Below, piece after piece: positions 11,036-19,062 of a DNA stretch of 64,000 nucleotides. Origin of the DNA: Chalara sp. BL73. Lineage: Eukaryota > Ascomycota > Leotiomycetes > Helotiales. Made by a program: the position numbers and the translations under genes. Under the pieces are notes generated by a model that saw only the letters and a program-made list of their open reading frames with translations, made no database searches and was not told the origin of the DNA. Each line of letters opens with the position of its first letter. Positions within the stretch are counted from its first letter, which is position 1. Location: NCBI GenBank assembly GCA_918026815.1, contig CAKJVC010000187.1, positions 62,001 to 126,000 on the forward strand, written 5' to 3'.

Positions 11036-12664
11036 TTACCAGAATAGCTCTCCATAGCCATTACCAGGACCTCGCTGGGCATCCACCTCTAGAGGATGTC
11101 CATAAGTGCACGGCACACCGTAGAATGTTCCGTCATACACTGGAGCAGGCTGTTCACTAATGATGGCTTGTAACCGCTCAGCGCTCGCGAGGAATCTGTC
11201 GACCACGGCGTCGTAGTTCTCGTATGTCAGCTTGCCTTCCCGCTTCTTGAATTTGCCGTCTACAAGGACGTGTTCAATATCACCAACGTTGGAGTGGAGA
11301 ATCACTGCCGCGACTGGATCGACCCACCCGAGCATGGAAGGTGAACGGCCATTGAAGACCACCAGGTCAGCCTTAGCACCGACGCGAATCACACCTAAGT
11401 CAGGGCGTCTGAGGGCAAGCCCACCTTGACGGGTGGCCAGTAGGAATGCCTGATTCACCGACATAGGGTTTGAGGCCGGAATTTGCCAGCGATTGATGAC
11501 TTCATCATAGAGTCGGGAGCGTGTGCGCTGGAGCCAGATGCGCGCTTGCGTGATCAGATCCGTGGAGAATGTTAGAAAGGTATCCACACCTAGAGAAGCT
11601 TGATCTTGGATCAGGTGAGATCCGAAATGTGAGTGACCATAGTGCATTTCAGACTCAGGAGTAATGCTTATGAAGTGGTTCGTGGCCCGCAGTAAGCTAG
11701 CTGTGCTAGCGCTGACAGCTACAGCATGGGAAAAAATGATAGCCGTGTCAAGTTCCAAAATACCATATGGCTGTAGAGTCTCGGGTGAGTTGGTAACTGT
11801 GAGATAGAGCATCAGCAACTATGGCAACTAATTAGTCGTTAGACTTGTTTAGAGGGTACTTGCTAGGCCACACCCCTCCTAGCCAATGAGTTGTGAGTAC
11901 TGCTGGCTTTAGCTCCCTAAGGAGTAATCAGCTACCAGACATAAAGCTAATGAGGAACTCGGTACCACTGACTTGATCAAATTAACCACCGCTTGAGTGT
12001 GCGCGGCCGGCTCGAACGACCATGAATCGTAAGCCATCGAGATCGTTGTAAGCCCATCGGGCTTGGTTTTTGTCTTCAGCCACTTTCTAAATGCAGTAAT
12101 CTGATCAGGAACGAGATAATTGCCCACACTCCCAAAATTATGGGCCCAGAAGACCCTTGCACCACTCTCAATGGTCGCATCGAGACCGGCTTCTGAGCGT
12201 TCCTTGTCCCGCGTGTGATGGGCGTGATCGAGATTCGTTGTCACGCCAGCATTGAGAGCCTCCAGGAGACCTGCGAGTTGTCCAATATAGACATCCTCAG
12301 CAGTATAGAATGCTGCACCAGCAGGTGCAGCAAACCGGAAGAGATAATCGGTAAGGGTGGTATTGGAGCCCATGGTTTTCATTGCAGTCTGCCAGCCATG
12401 GCGGTGCGTGTCGACGAACCCAGGCGAGATAATCTTGTGGGTGCAGTCAACAATCTCTATGTCTTTTGGCAAGCCTTGGGGCTTCGGGACATCATAGAGT
12501 CCGGCGATCCGGTCGTCAGTCACAAGCAGGGCACCATTGCGAATGACGTTTAAATATTCTAATTCCTCATCAAATGCTATAATGGTTCCTCCAGATAAGA
12601 GGATCGAGGCTGAGAGGACGGCGCCAACACTGTTGGCGAGGACAAGAAGTTGGCTAAGATGCAT
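11036..12664 (-). CDS. Amidohydrolase (cytosine deaminase/chlorohydrolase-like) with N-terminal signal peptide
   Basis: Three exons (12664-11973, 11916-11864, 11796-11036) total 1506 nt, 501 aa. This is the metal-dependent hydrolase superfamily that includes guanine and cytosine deaminases and s-triazine hydrolases. Metal ligands are visible: HxH in GFVDTHRHG (His87/His89), VLTTHWLGG (His241), IIFSHAV (His272) and Asp in SLGVDTF near 308. The tail VGAKADLVVF is typical. The 53-nt middle exon carries the essential His241 and is easy to miss. Its 5' intron is GT-AG (56 nt), while the 3' intron begins GCAAGT and ends CACAG (67 nt), a GC-AG intron that gives the expected join GGVWPITNSPETL. The start at 12664 gives MHLSQLLVLANSVGAVLSAS, a plausible secretion signal. 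In-frame ATGs further upstream would hide it. The substrate is unknown. Confidence 0.87.
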
Positions 12665-13082
12665 CTTGTATAACTTAACTGGTGGTGTGAAATGAAGTAT
12701 GCCTGGTTGATGAACGAGCAAACTTTTGCAAGTCGTTAAACGTAAGAAATACTCACGAGGGCGGCATGGGATTGGACCAACACATACAATATTGTACCTA
12801 CGCACTATGACATAGTCTGACATGAGAGATTACCATATCCCAGCGGTAAACAGCCCACTCTGAACAACTCATCGACATTACTGTATTTATTAACTCGGCC
12901 GGAGTTACAGTAGTAGCCCCAGGCTTCCATGTCTGCCAACAATTATTGGTCATCTTGCTCAAGTTGATCGTAGCTTGAGGGTCTTCGTATGCTGCTTATT
13001 CGAGGGGGTGGTTTCATCCAATAAGTTCGGGCCATCGCTATTCGGCTTCGCTTGATCGGCATTTTAATGCCGAGTCAGTATT
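12665..13082. other. Intergenic, upstream of the amidohydrolase
   Basis: Holds the amidohydrolase promoter and the unique flank of the transposon insertion. No open frame of interest and no further repeat is visible. Confidence 0.4.
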
Positions 13083-13108
13083 AATAATAACGGCAAATAT
13101 CTCATATA

Positions 13109-14458
13109 CAGTGACCCACCAAAAGTCTTCGCGTAAATCACGTAAATTCGCGTCTCGCGATCAATTGATTTTCAACCCTTTCGCAACAACCATACAATAT
13201 GCCTACTTCACGTACTCCTCTAGGCCCTATATCTTCAAATAAGGTTACCAAGAAGCTTTTGACTCCTCACAAAAGAGGGCAAATTACTGGGGCAGCGTTG
13301 TTTGGTCATAAACCGGCCGAAATTGCGGAGGCTCTGAAAGAGCCTGAATCGACAGTTCGAAGCACTCTAAAACTCGACCTACTACGCTACGAAGGAGAGT
13401 CTTTACTTCGCAGCGGCCGGCCAAAAGAATGGAACAAGTATCACGTACGTCGTCTTGTAAGGCACGTACGTTTGCATCCGAAACACACATACAAACAAAT
13501 AAGAAAGGAGATGGGGTGGGAATATGGGGACTCTACTTTGAAGCGTATGCTAGGGCCGTCTGGCATTCACAACTGGCGTTGTAAAAAACGACCTGCTTTT
13601 ACACCTGAAGTAGCTAAGAAGAGGTATCTTTGGTGCAAAGCTCGAGAAAAATGGACTTTCGACGACTGAAGAAAATACATGTGGAGTGATGAGTGTTTTG
13701 CAGAGCGCGGGAAGGGCCGCGCAGGAGAATGGTGCTTTCGTACGGCTGCTGAAAAATGGGAACCACGAATGGTATCTACGTACGCTAAAAGCCGGGATAT
13801 ATCAGTTATGGTATGGGCTTGCTTTTGGTTTATTGCAGGAAAGATACAACGTTCTGGTCTTTATATATTAGGTCGAGACTTTGAGTCAAAAAAGCATAGC
13901 TACTCTGCACGTTCCTACTTCGACGTACTCGAAGACCAAATACTTACTTGTTGGCAACCTGGCTTTACTTTCATGCACGACAACGCACCTATTCATACAG
14001 CTCGCGCAATTACTAATTAGTTTGTGAATAACGCAATACCAGTGACTGATTGGCCGCCGTTCTTTCCCGATTTGAACTTTATCGAACACGTGTGGTATCA
14101 CCTAAAGAAGCTCGTTCTACAAAAGTATCCAGAACTTGAGGAAATGGGAAAAGGAGAAGATGCTATCAAAGCTTTAGAAAACGCTTTAATTGAAGCCTGG
14201 GACCTATTGCTTGATAGTTTATTTGAACAGCTTGCGGATAGTATGCCATATAGGGTTGCGGCTGTGATCAAAGCAAATGGGTGGCATACAAAATACTAGG
14301 GGATTCAAGGGTGGAGTGCATGAAATTGGCCTTATTTGTCATTTATTTGCAATCAAAATCAAATCAATTGAATAAGTGGTTGTAAAGTTATTTAATAAAT
14401 TGTTGGTAGGTGTCGGAATTGATTTTGGTGTTCCGCGAAGACTTATGGCCTAGTACTG
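13109..14458 (+). mobile_element. Tc1/mariner-type transposon (degenerate)
   Basis: The element is 1350 bp, bounded by TA on both sides (13107-13108 and 14459-14460), as expected for Tc1/mariner insertion. Its ends are imperfect inverted repeats: CAGTGACCCACCAAAAGTCT then TCGCG on the left, and on the right, read on the minus strand, CAGTACTAGGCCATAAGTCT then TCGCG. They share CAGT, CCA and AAGTCTTCGCG. It contains one transposase gene broken by two in-frame stops, so it is not autonomous. It sits inside the left terminal repeat of the older MITE-like element. Confidence 0.9.
13199..14299 (+). pseudogene. Tc1/mariner transposase, inactivated by two stops
   Basis: One reading frame runs from ATG at 13199 to TAG at 14297-14299 with in-frame stops TGA at 13667-13669 and TAG at 14018-14020, about 366 codons overall. 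The N-terminal part has a helix-turn-helix-like DNA-binding region (GHKPAEIAEALKEPESTVRS) and a following basic segment. The catalytic triad is still legible: Asp in MWSDE, Asp in FMHDNAPIHTA and Glu in PDLNFIEHVW. The second Asp and the Glu are separated by 34 positions, the DD34E spacing of the Tc1 group. There are no frameshifts, so decay is recent or the two stops arose by point mutation. Each could come from a single C-to-T change (CGA to TGA, CAG to TAG), which is compatible with RIP but does not prove it. Confidence 0.92.
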
Positions 14459-14473
14459 TACCATACTTTTTTG

Positions 14474-14495
14474 GACGAATATCTCATATACCACC
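14474..14495 (+). repeat. Subterminal copy of the MITE core repeat
   Basis: GACGAATATCTCATATACCA followed by CC repeats the core ATATCTCATATACCA of the outer element's terminal repeat in direct orientation. Related copies lie at 14811-14832 (one base different in the core) and 14841-14861. Repeated subterminal motifs of this sort are common in MITEs and in their parent transposons, where they act as transposase binding sites. That role is inference here. Confidence 0.75.
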
Positions 14496-14689
14496 TTTTG
14501 TCTCTTGACGCAAAACAGTGGTATTTCAGATACTTATTGACAAAAAAATGGTATATAAGAAACACTTATATATCTTATATACTATTATTTTGTCGCGCTG
14601 TACCGACACACGCTGCAGCAATACAACAAATGCTGCAGCGAACCTTGTAACAGTAGTATTACTATAAAGTGTATTACTGCGTATGCATT

Positions 14690-14785
14690 ATATTGCTACA
14701 GCGTATATTGTACTATTACAGCGTATATTGTTACAGTTTATGTTGTTATAGTGTGTGTCGCTATAGTGTATGTCGTTCTAGCGTG
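14690..14785 (+). repeat. Degenerate 15-bp tandem repeat inside the MITE-like element
   Basis: About six consecutive units resemble ATATTGTTACAGCGT: for example ATATTGCTACAGCGT, ATATTGTTACAGTTT, ATGTTGTTATAGTGT, GTGTCGCTATAGTGT and ATGTCGTTCTAGCGT. One unit carries a 5-bp insertion. The array is old, since most units differ by several bases. Confidence 0.75.
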
Positions 14786-14846
14786 TATTATAGGCTTTGC
14801 AGTGAGTGTTGACGAATATCTGATATACCACACATTTGTTGACATA

Positions 14847-14880
14847 TATCTCATATACCACTTTTATGGTATATGAGATA
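14847..14880. repeat. Perfect 14-bp inverted repeat at right end of the MITE-like element
   Basis: TATCTCATATACCA (14847-14860) and TGGTATATGAGATA (14867-14880) flank a 6-base loop, so the right terminus could form a hairpin. The same core therefore appears twice at this end in opposite orientations. Confidence 0.8.
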
Positions 14881-14895
14881 TTTGCCGTAATAATA

Positions 14896-15777
14896 ATAAC
14901 CAAATTGACTAGTCCACACTTTAGGTTGGAGAGTTTGCCTTAGAGCATTTCAATCTTGTATTTCTTGGTTTGGCAGCTCTGCCAGTTGGGCTTCATGTTT
15001 CACAAATTCGGAACTATTCAATTTTGTGGTGGACTTCGAGAAGTTTGTTGATAGGAAGCGAGCTGGATTGGTGATAAGCACGCTCTTTTGGCAGTTTCTA
15101 TGGTATTGTGCGATAATTTGTAGATGCAGAGTATATCGCCAGGGTCAGCCATCACGAACATCGACCCTAAATGCGCGCGGTGAAGGCGTGCCTTGCAGCC
15201 CGGTATCTGCAAATGCAGTCATTGAAGTATCCGAACGTACATCCCAAGTCCTTGAGATGCTCTTTTTTATTGTACATCATCAAGGCTCATGAGATGTGAA
15301 ATATTTAAGAAGTGGCATATAAATGTAATGTATAACGCAGTAAATGGTGTTTCGCTAAAGCCCTTGTGTATCACCAAGTTTCTTGAGGTTGACGAATTCT
15401 CGTTTAAAATGACGTGCTCTACTTGCAACTTTATGTTGTATACTCAAGCTGCGTCATGACCAAGTGTACGATGACAACCTCTGCTTTTTGCTATATTGGA
15501 CTTAGAATTGAGCCTCCTACTTGTATTCAAGAATAAGCATATGGTTAAGCTATCTATCCATATAGGAAATTTGAGTCAGTTCTCAATCCTGGCTTGGAAT
15601 AAACGTTCCTTGCTCCGTTAGGCAGTCCTACTCGGAACGTTTTACTGCATATTGAGGAGATATATTCTTTGTTGGTTTGTTCTAGCCTTTCTCCGAGATT
15701 GTCTTCGAATCTAACCACTCGATATTGGACGATCTCATGATTCAAGTAATCCTTAATTTGCTTCAAATATACGTACA
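14896..15777. other. Intergenic, upstream of the 2OG oxygenase
   Basis: About 0.9 kb, AT-rich. Only short open frames occur, none recognisable. It should hold the promoter of the oxygenase at 15778. Confidence 0.4.
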
Positions 15778-16884
15778 ATGCCCTTGGCTACGTCACCCGA
15801 ACTCCCTAAGTGGAAACGGCCAGCCCAAACCACAGAAGATCTCCCCTGGGCAGATATAGTAGCTATCGATCTTTCAACATATGGCGCTCTAGATGGAAAG
15901 CAGAAGTTGGCCGAGCAACTTCGTCAGGCCGTGCAAAGCACTGGATTCTTCAGCGTCATAGGAACGGGGTTCACGGATGAAGAAGTCACTAGACAGTTTG
16001 CCATTGGGCAATCATATTTTGACCGACCCCTCGAGGAGAAGAATAAACCGGAATTAAGATGCGATTTTAGCAAAGGGAACTATTTTGGCTACCGTGCCGC
16101 AAACGAGAAAAAGATCATGGGAACAGAAGTTCTCGATAACATTGAAAGTCTCAACATCGCAAAGTTCATACCGGAGCTAGCTCAGGAGCCTCTCGATCCA
16201 TATTTCGAGCCCTTTTTACCCGAAATAAAAAGATTTTCCAAACGTTCCCTTGATATTGCCTCCAAAATCTTCACACTCTTCGCGCTTATCCTCGAACTTC
16301 CAGAAGATTACTTCTCTTCCAAACATGCCTACGATTCCGTTTCCGAAGACCATCTTCGCTATATGATCTACCACCCCCGTACGATCGCCCAAGATTCTCT
16401 GATTCAGAATACGTGGTCACGGGCCCATACCGATTTTGGCTCTCTGACCCTCCTTTGGTCCCAAAACGTCGCTGGTCTACAGATTAAAACAAAGACCGGA
16501 GATTGGAAATACGTCGCTCCCGTTGATGGTGGCATTATCTGCAACGTGGGCGATGCGATGCAGTTCTGGAGCGCAGGATACTTGAAGAGCACAATTCATC
16601 GGGTCACACGGCCACCAAAAGACCAAGCGGATGGGAAGAGGTTGGGCTTGTTTTATTTTGTAAGGCCGGGAAATGAGGTCGATATCGCACCCGCCGATAG
16701 TCCGGTGCTGAAGAGATTAGGGCTGATCAAGAAGGAGGATGAGGGAAACGAGAGAAAGAAGGTCACTGGTCTGCAGTATGTCAGGGAGAGGGTGAGGGAT
16801 TATCATGATCATGGTGATTATGCAGATAGGAAGGGGAAGACTTTCAGGGTTGGGAATTTGGAAATTGAGGATGAAGCGACTTAG
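15778..16884 (+). CDS. 2-oxoglutarate/Fe(II) oxygenase, isopenicillin N synthase-like (DIOX_N + 2OG-FeII_Oxy)
   Basis: A single uninterrupted exon encodes 368 aa, the usual size for this family. The N-terminal DIOX_N region (about residues 28-140) is followed by the catalytic jelly-roll. The iron ligands are His217/Asp219 in RAHTDFGSLTLL and His274 in STIHRVTRPP, and Arg288 in KRLGLFYFVRP would bind the 2-oxoglutarate carboxylate. No targeting signal is seen. Fungal members range from ethylene-forming and naringenin-type oxygenases to catabolic and secondary-metabolite hydroxylases, and the sequence alone does not fix the substrate. The gene lies in tandem upstream of the intradiol dioxygenase (558 bp gap), and the C-terminal 60 residues are charged. 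The lack of introns contrasts with its neighbours. Confidence 0.95.
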   Translation: MPLATSPELPKWKRPAQTTEDLPWADIVAIDLSTYGALDGKQKLAEQLRQAVQSTGFFSVIGTGFTDEEVTRQFAIGQSYFDRPLEEKNKPELRCDFSKGNYFGYRAANEKKIMGTEVLDNIESLNIAKFIPELAQEPLDPYFEPFLPEIKRFSKRSLDIASKIFTLFALILELPEDYFSSKHAYDSVSEDHLRYMIYHPRTIAQDSLIQNTWSRAHTDFGSLTLLWSQNVAGLQIKTKTGDWKYVAPVDGGIICNVGDAMQFWSAGYLKSTIHRVTRPPKDQADGKRLGLFYFVRPGNEVDIAPADSPVLKRLGLIKKEDEGNERKKVTGLQYVRERVRDYHDHGDYADRKGKTFRVGNLEIEDEAT

Positions 16885-17203
16885 ATTGTGGTGAGCATCA
16901 ATGCTATTAAGCCGCTCATTGGTCTTGAATGGACATGATCTGTAGCATTTTGTTGACAATCAATATTGAGGGACTCGAGGTTCTTCAAACTTTTCTAAAA
17001 TCCAGGCAGGCATGGCTACATTTTTCTGAACCGTAATTGTGGAAATATGCTGTAGAAAGTAGACGCAGGACAGTTTCTCGACTCAGAATAACGTACCACT
17101 TCAAAATGTTACTCTTCTAAAAAGCCCGTTTCTCCACATCTACTCAAGTATGGTCACGTGTTATCACACACTTGCCCCTTTGTAACAACCGAGCCCCTTT
17201 CCC

Positions 17204-17217
17204 CGGCTCATCTGCCG
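17204..17217 (+). promoter_or_regulatory. Candidate Zn2Cys6 binding site CGG-N8-CCG
   Basis: CGGCTCATCTGCCG is an inverted CGG pair with an 8-base spacer, the kind of everted or inverted triplet site bound by dimeric Zn2Cys6 regulators that often control fungal catabolic genes. It lies about 225 bp upstream of the intradiol dioxygenase start. Short motifs like this also occur by chance. Confidence 0.4.
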
Positions 17218-17220
17218 AGA

Positions 17221-17234
17221 GGGGAAATTTCCCC
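17221..17234. promoter_or_regulatory. 14-bp perfect palindrome GGGGAAATTTCCCC
   Basis: A perfect palindrome immediately after the CGG-N8-CCG motif and about 210 bp before the dioxygenase ATG. A half-copy (CCCCTTTCCCC) lies just upstream at about 17194-17204. It may be an operator for a dimeric factor, but I know no named factor for it. Confidence 0.4.
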
Positions 17235-17442
17235 GCACTGTCTCAATTCCGTTGTGGTGAAAAATGGGTTTGCGTTGAGCAGCAAATATTTTTAAAATAA
17301 AGCAAATTGTTTGCTGTTAAGACCAATGGCAAACGGACCACTAGCTGATGATTTTCTTGAGCAGCTTCATTTATGATTGGGAACTTTGCAATACCATTGT
17401 ACTTGTAGGGATCATTCTCCCTGATTGATGAACATAGCAAAT

Positions 17443-18929
17443 ATGGAGACCAATAAGCCACCTCCAATGAAGGACTTGAGCATTGATAATATCACAGAGA
17501 ACACTGTGATCATCAACTCAGTAAGCTTAGGCAATATGAGCCAGACTCATAAGAACTATCCTTTTTGGAGTAAATGCTGACTGAGTTTAGCAAGGAGATG
17601 ACCATCGTTTGACATATGTCATGGAAAGACTGGTTACACATCTCCATGAGTAAACATTCTTGAATTTCTTACTTGCTAATCCTCCATCATGCTTGGTGTT
17701 TAAGCGGAGGGATTATCACACACCGTGATGTCATCTAAGGTCCGAACGTCGCTAAATTCTCACAGCTTCGCTCGAGAAACACGGTTGAGTGCCAAAGAGT
17801 GGATAGCTGCCCTCAACTTCTTGGTGAGAGTTGGCCAGATATCTTCAGATGTCCGCCATGTATGTTTGTTTTTATGTCAACTCCATACCTACTTATCTTT
17901 CCAACCCAGTGCCGTTGAATCCGAAGTATATTTGCTAGACGAACTAAAATAAACCAGGAATTCATCCTCCTTTCCGATATTCTTGGCCTCTCCCTTCTCG
18001 TTGATGCAATCGATCATCCAAAACCGCCGAATACCACAGAAGGCACCGTCCTGGGTCCATTTCACACCCATGAGGCAGAGACTATTTCCAACGGCCAAGG
18101 GTGCGTATTTCTTAGTCTTGTTTTGTCGACCTCTTGAGCAAAGCTTTCTTCAATGCATTTTCGAACCATATTTCCCCTAACCCCGTAAACCCAACTGAAA
18201 TGGCTTTCGCAGAATGTCTTCCGACCCTAAAGGCGATCCCTGCATCGTTATTTGCACAATCCGCTCCTCATCCGGATCCCCAATCCCTGGCGTCAAAGTC
18301 GACATCTGGGAAACGGATTCCACAGGGCATTACGATGTGCAATACGCCGAGCGCGATGGCCCTGATGGAAGATGCGTGATGCATAGTGGTGAGAATGGAG
18401 AGTTCTGGTTTAAGGCTATTGTGCCAGTTAGCTATCCGATTCCGCATGATGGGCCTGTGGGCGATCTGTTGAAGTTGTTGAAAAGACACCCGTAAGTGTT
18501 TATGTGAGCCATAAAGGTGATCGGAATTGGGTTGCTGATAAGTCTATAGATGGCGACCAGCACATATGCATTTCATGTTCGAGAAAGCAGGCTGGGATCA
18601 CTTGATTACGTATTCTCTCTTAAACATCTTGCTCTCTCTGTTTCACTAACACGCACAGCGCACTTTACATCCGCGGCGATCCTTATATTGAATCAGATGC
18701 GGTATTTGGCGTCAAAAGCAGTCTAATTGTTGACTTTGTTCCTGCAGATGCTGAAATTGCGAAGAAGTACGGTGTAGAAGAAGGTTCTAAGGTTCTCAAA
18801 CACGACTTCGTGCTCGTGAGCGAAGATGAAACCGAAAATTTGAGAGATGGTAACGCTCTCAAGGCTCTGGAAAAGCTGGGACGGAAGATCAAGCTATTGA
18901 ATCATTTGCCTGTTCCCGATGTTGATTAA
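17443..18929 (+). CDS. Intradiol ring-cleavage dioxygenase (catechol/hydroxyquinol 1,2-dioxygenase)
   Basis: Seven exons: 17443-17520, 17591-17649, 17766-17859, 17958-18100, 18213-18491, 18550-18609 and 18659-18929, giving 984 nt (327 aa). The enzyme uses Fe(III) to split catechol-type rings between the two hydroxyls, giving muconate-type products that enter the 3-oxoadipate pathway. Seen: the N-terminal dioxygenase domain (FARETRLSAKEWIAALNFL), EGTVLGPFHTHEAE, the Tyr ligands in GHYDVQY (about 164-168) and SYPIPHDGPVG (about 198), and the His ligands in WRPAHMHF (about 222 and 224). The start METNKPPP at 17443 is the first in-frame Met. MKDLSID at 17467 is an alternative. The DGPVG and EGTVLGPF signatures fit the fungal catechol/hydroxyquinol group rather than protocatechuate 3,4-dioxygenase. 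It converges on the amidase with only 133 bp between them. Confidence 0.95.
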
Positions 18930-19062
18930 GAATTGAGGCTAGCTATCAAAAATGCAACAATCAGTCCGAACCAATTGTTATTTCACAACAACAACATTGT
19001 GAGACAGTGATTAGTGCTATGATATAAAATTAGACGATAGGAAGTAGGTGAATCTCACAGTA

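Larger units (their letters stand above)
13090..14888. mobile_element. MITE-like element split by a mariner insertion
   Basis: The two ends form an inverted repeat: ACGGCAAATATCTCATATA at 13090-13108 and its reverse complement at the right end (14867-14888 reads TGGTATATGAGATATTTGCCGT). The repeat continues as CCA beyond the point where the mariner element interrupts the left copy. The flanks share AATAATA (13083-13089 and 14889-14895), a possible 7-bp target duplication, though the sequence is simple. With the inserted mariner removed the element is about 450 bp and non-coding, which fits a MITE. Its inner part holds further copies of the terminal core and a degenerate tandem repeat. I cannot assign it to a superfamily. 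Confidence 0.7.
16885..17442. other. Intergenic, promoter region of the intradiol dioxygenase
   Basis: Contains the candidate zinc-cluster site and palindrome listed separately, preceded by CACGTG at 17155-17160. No coding sequence is apparent. Confidence 0.45.
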
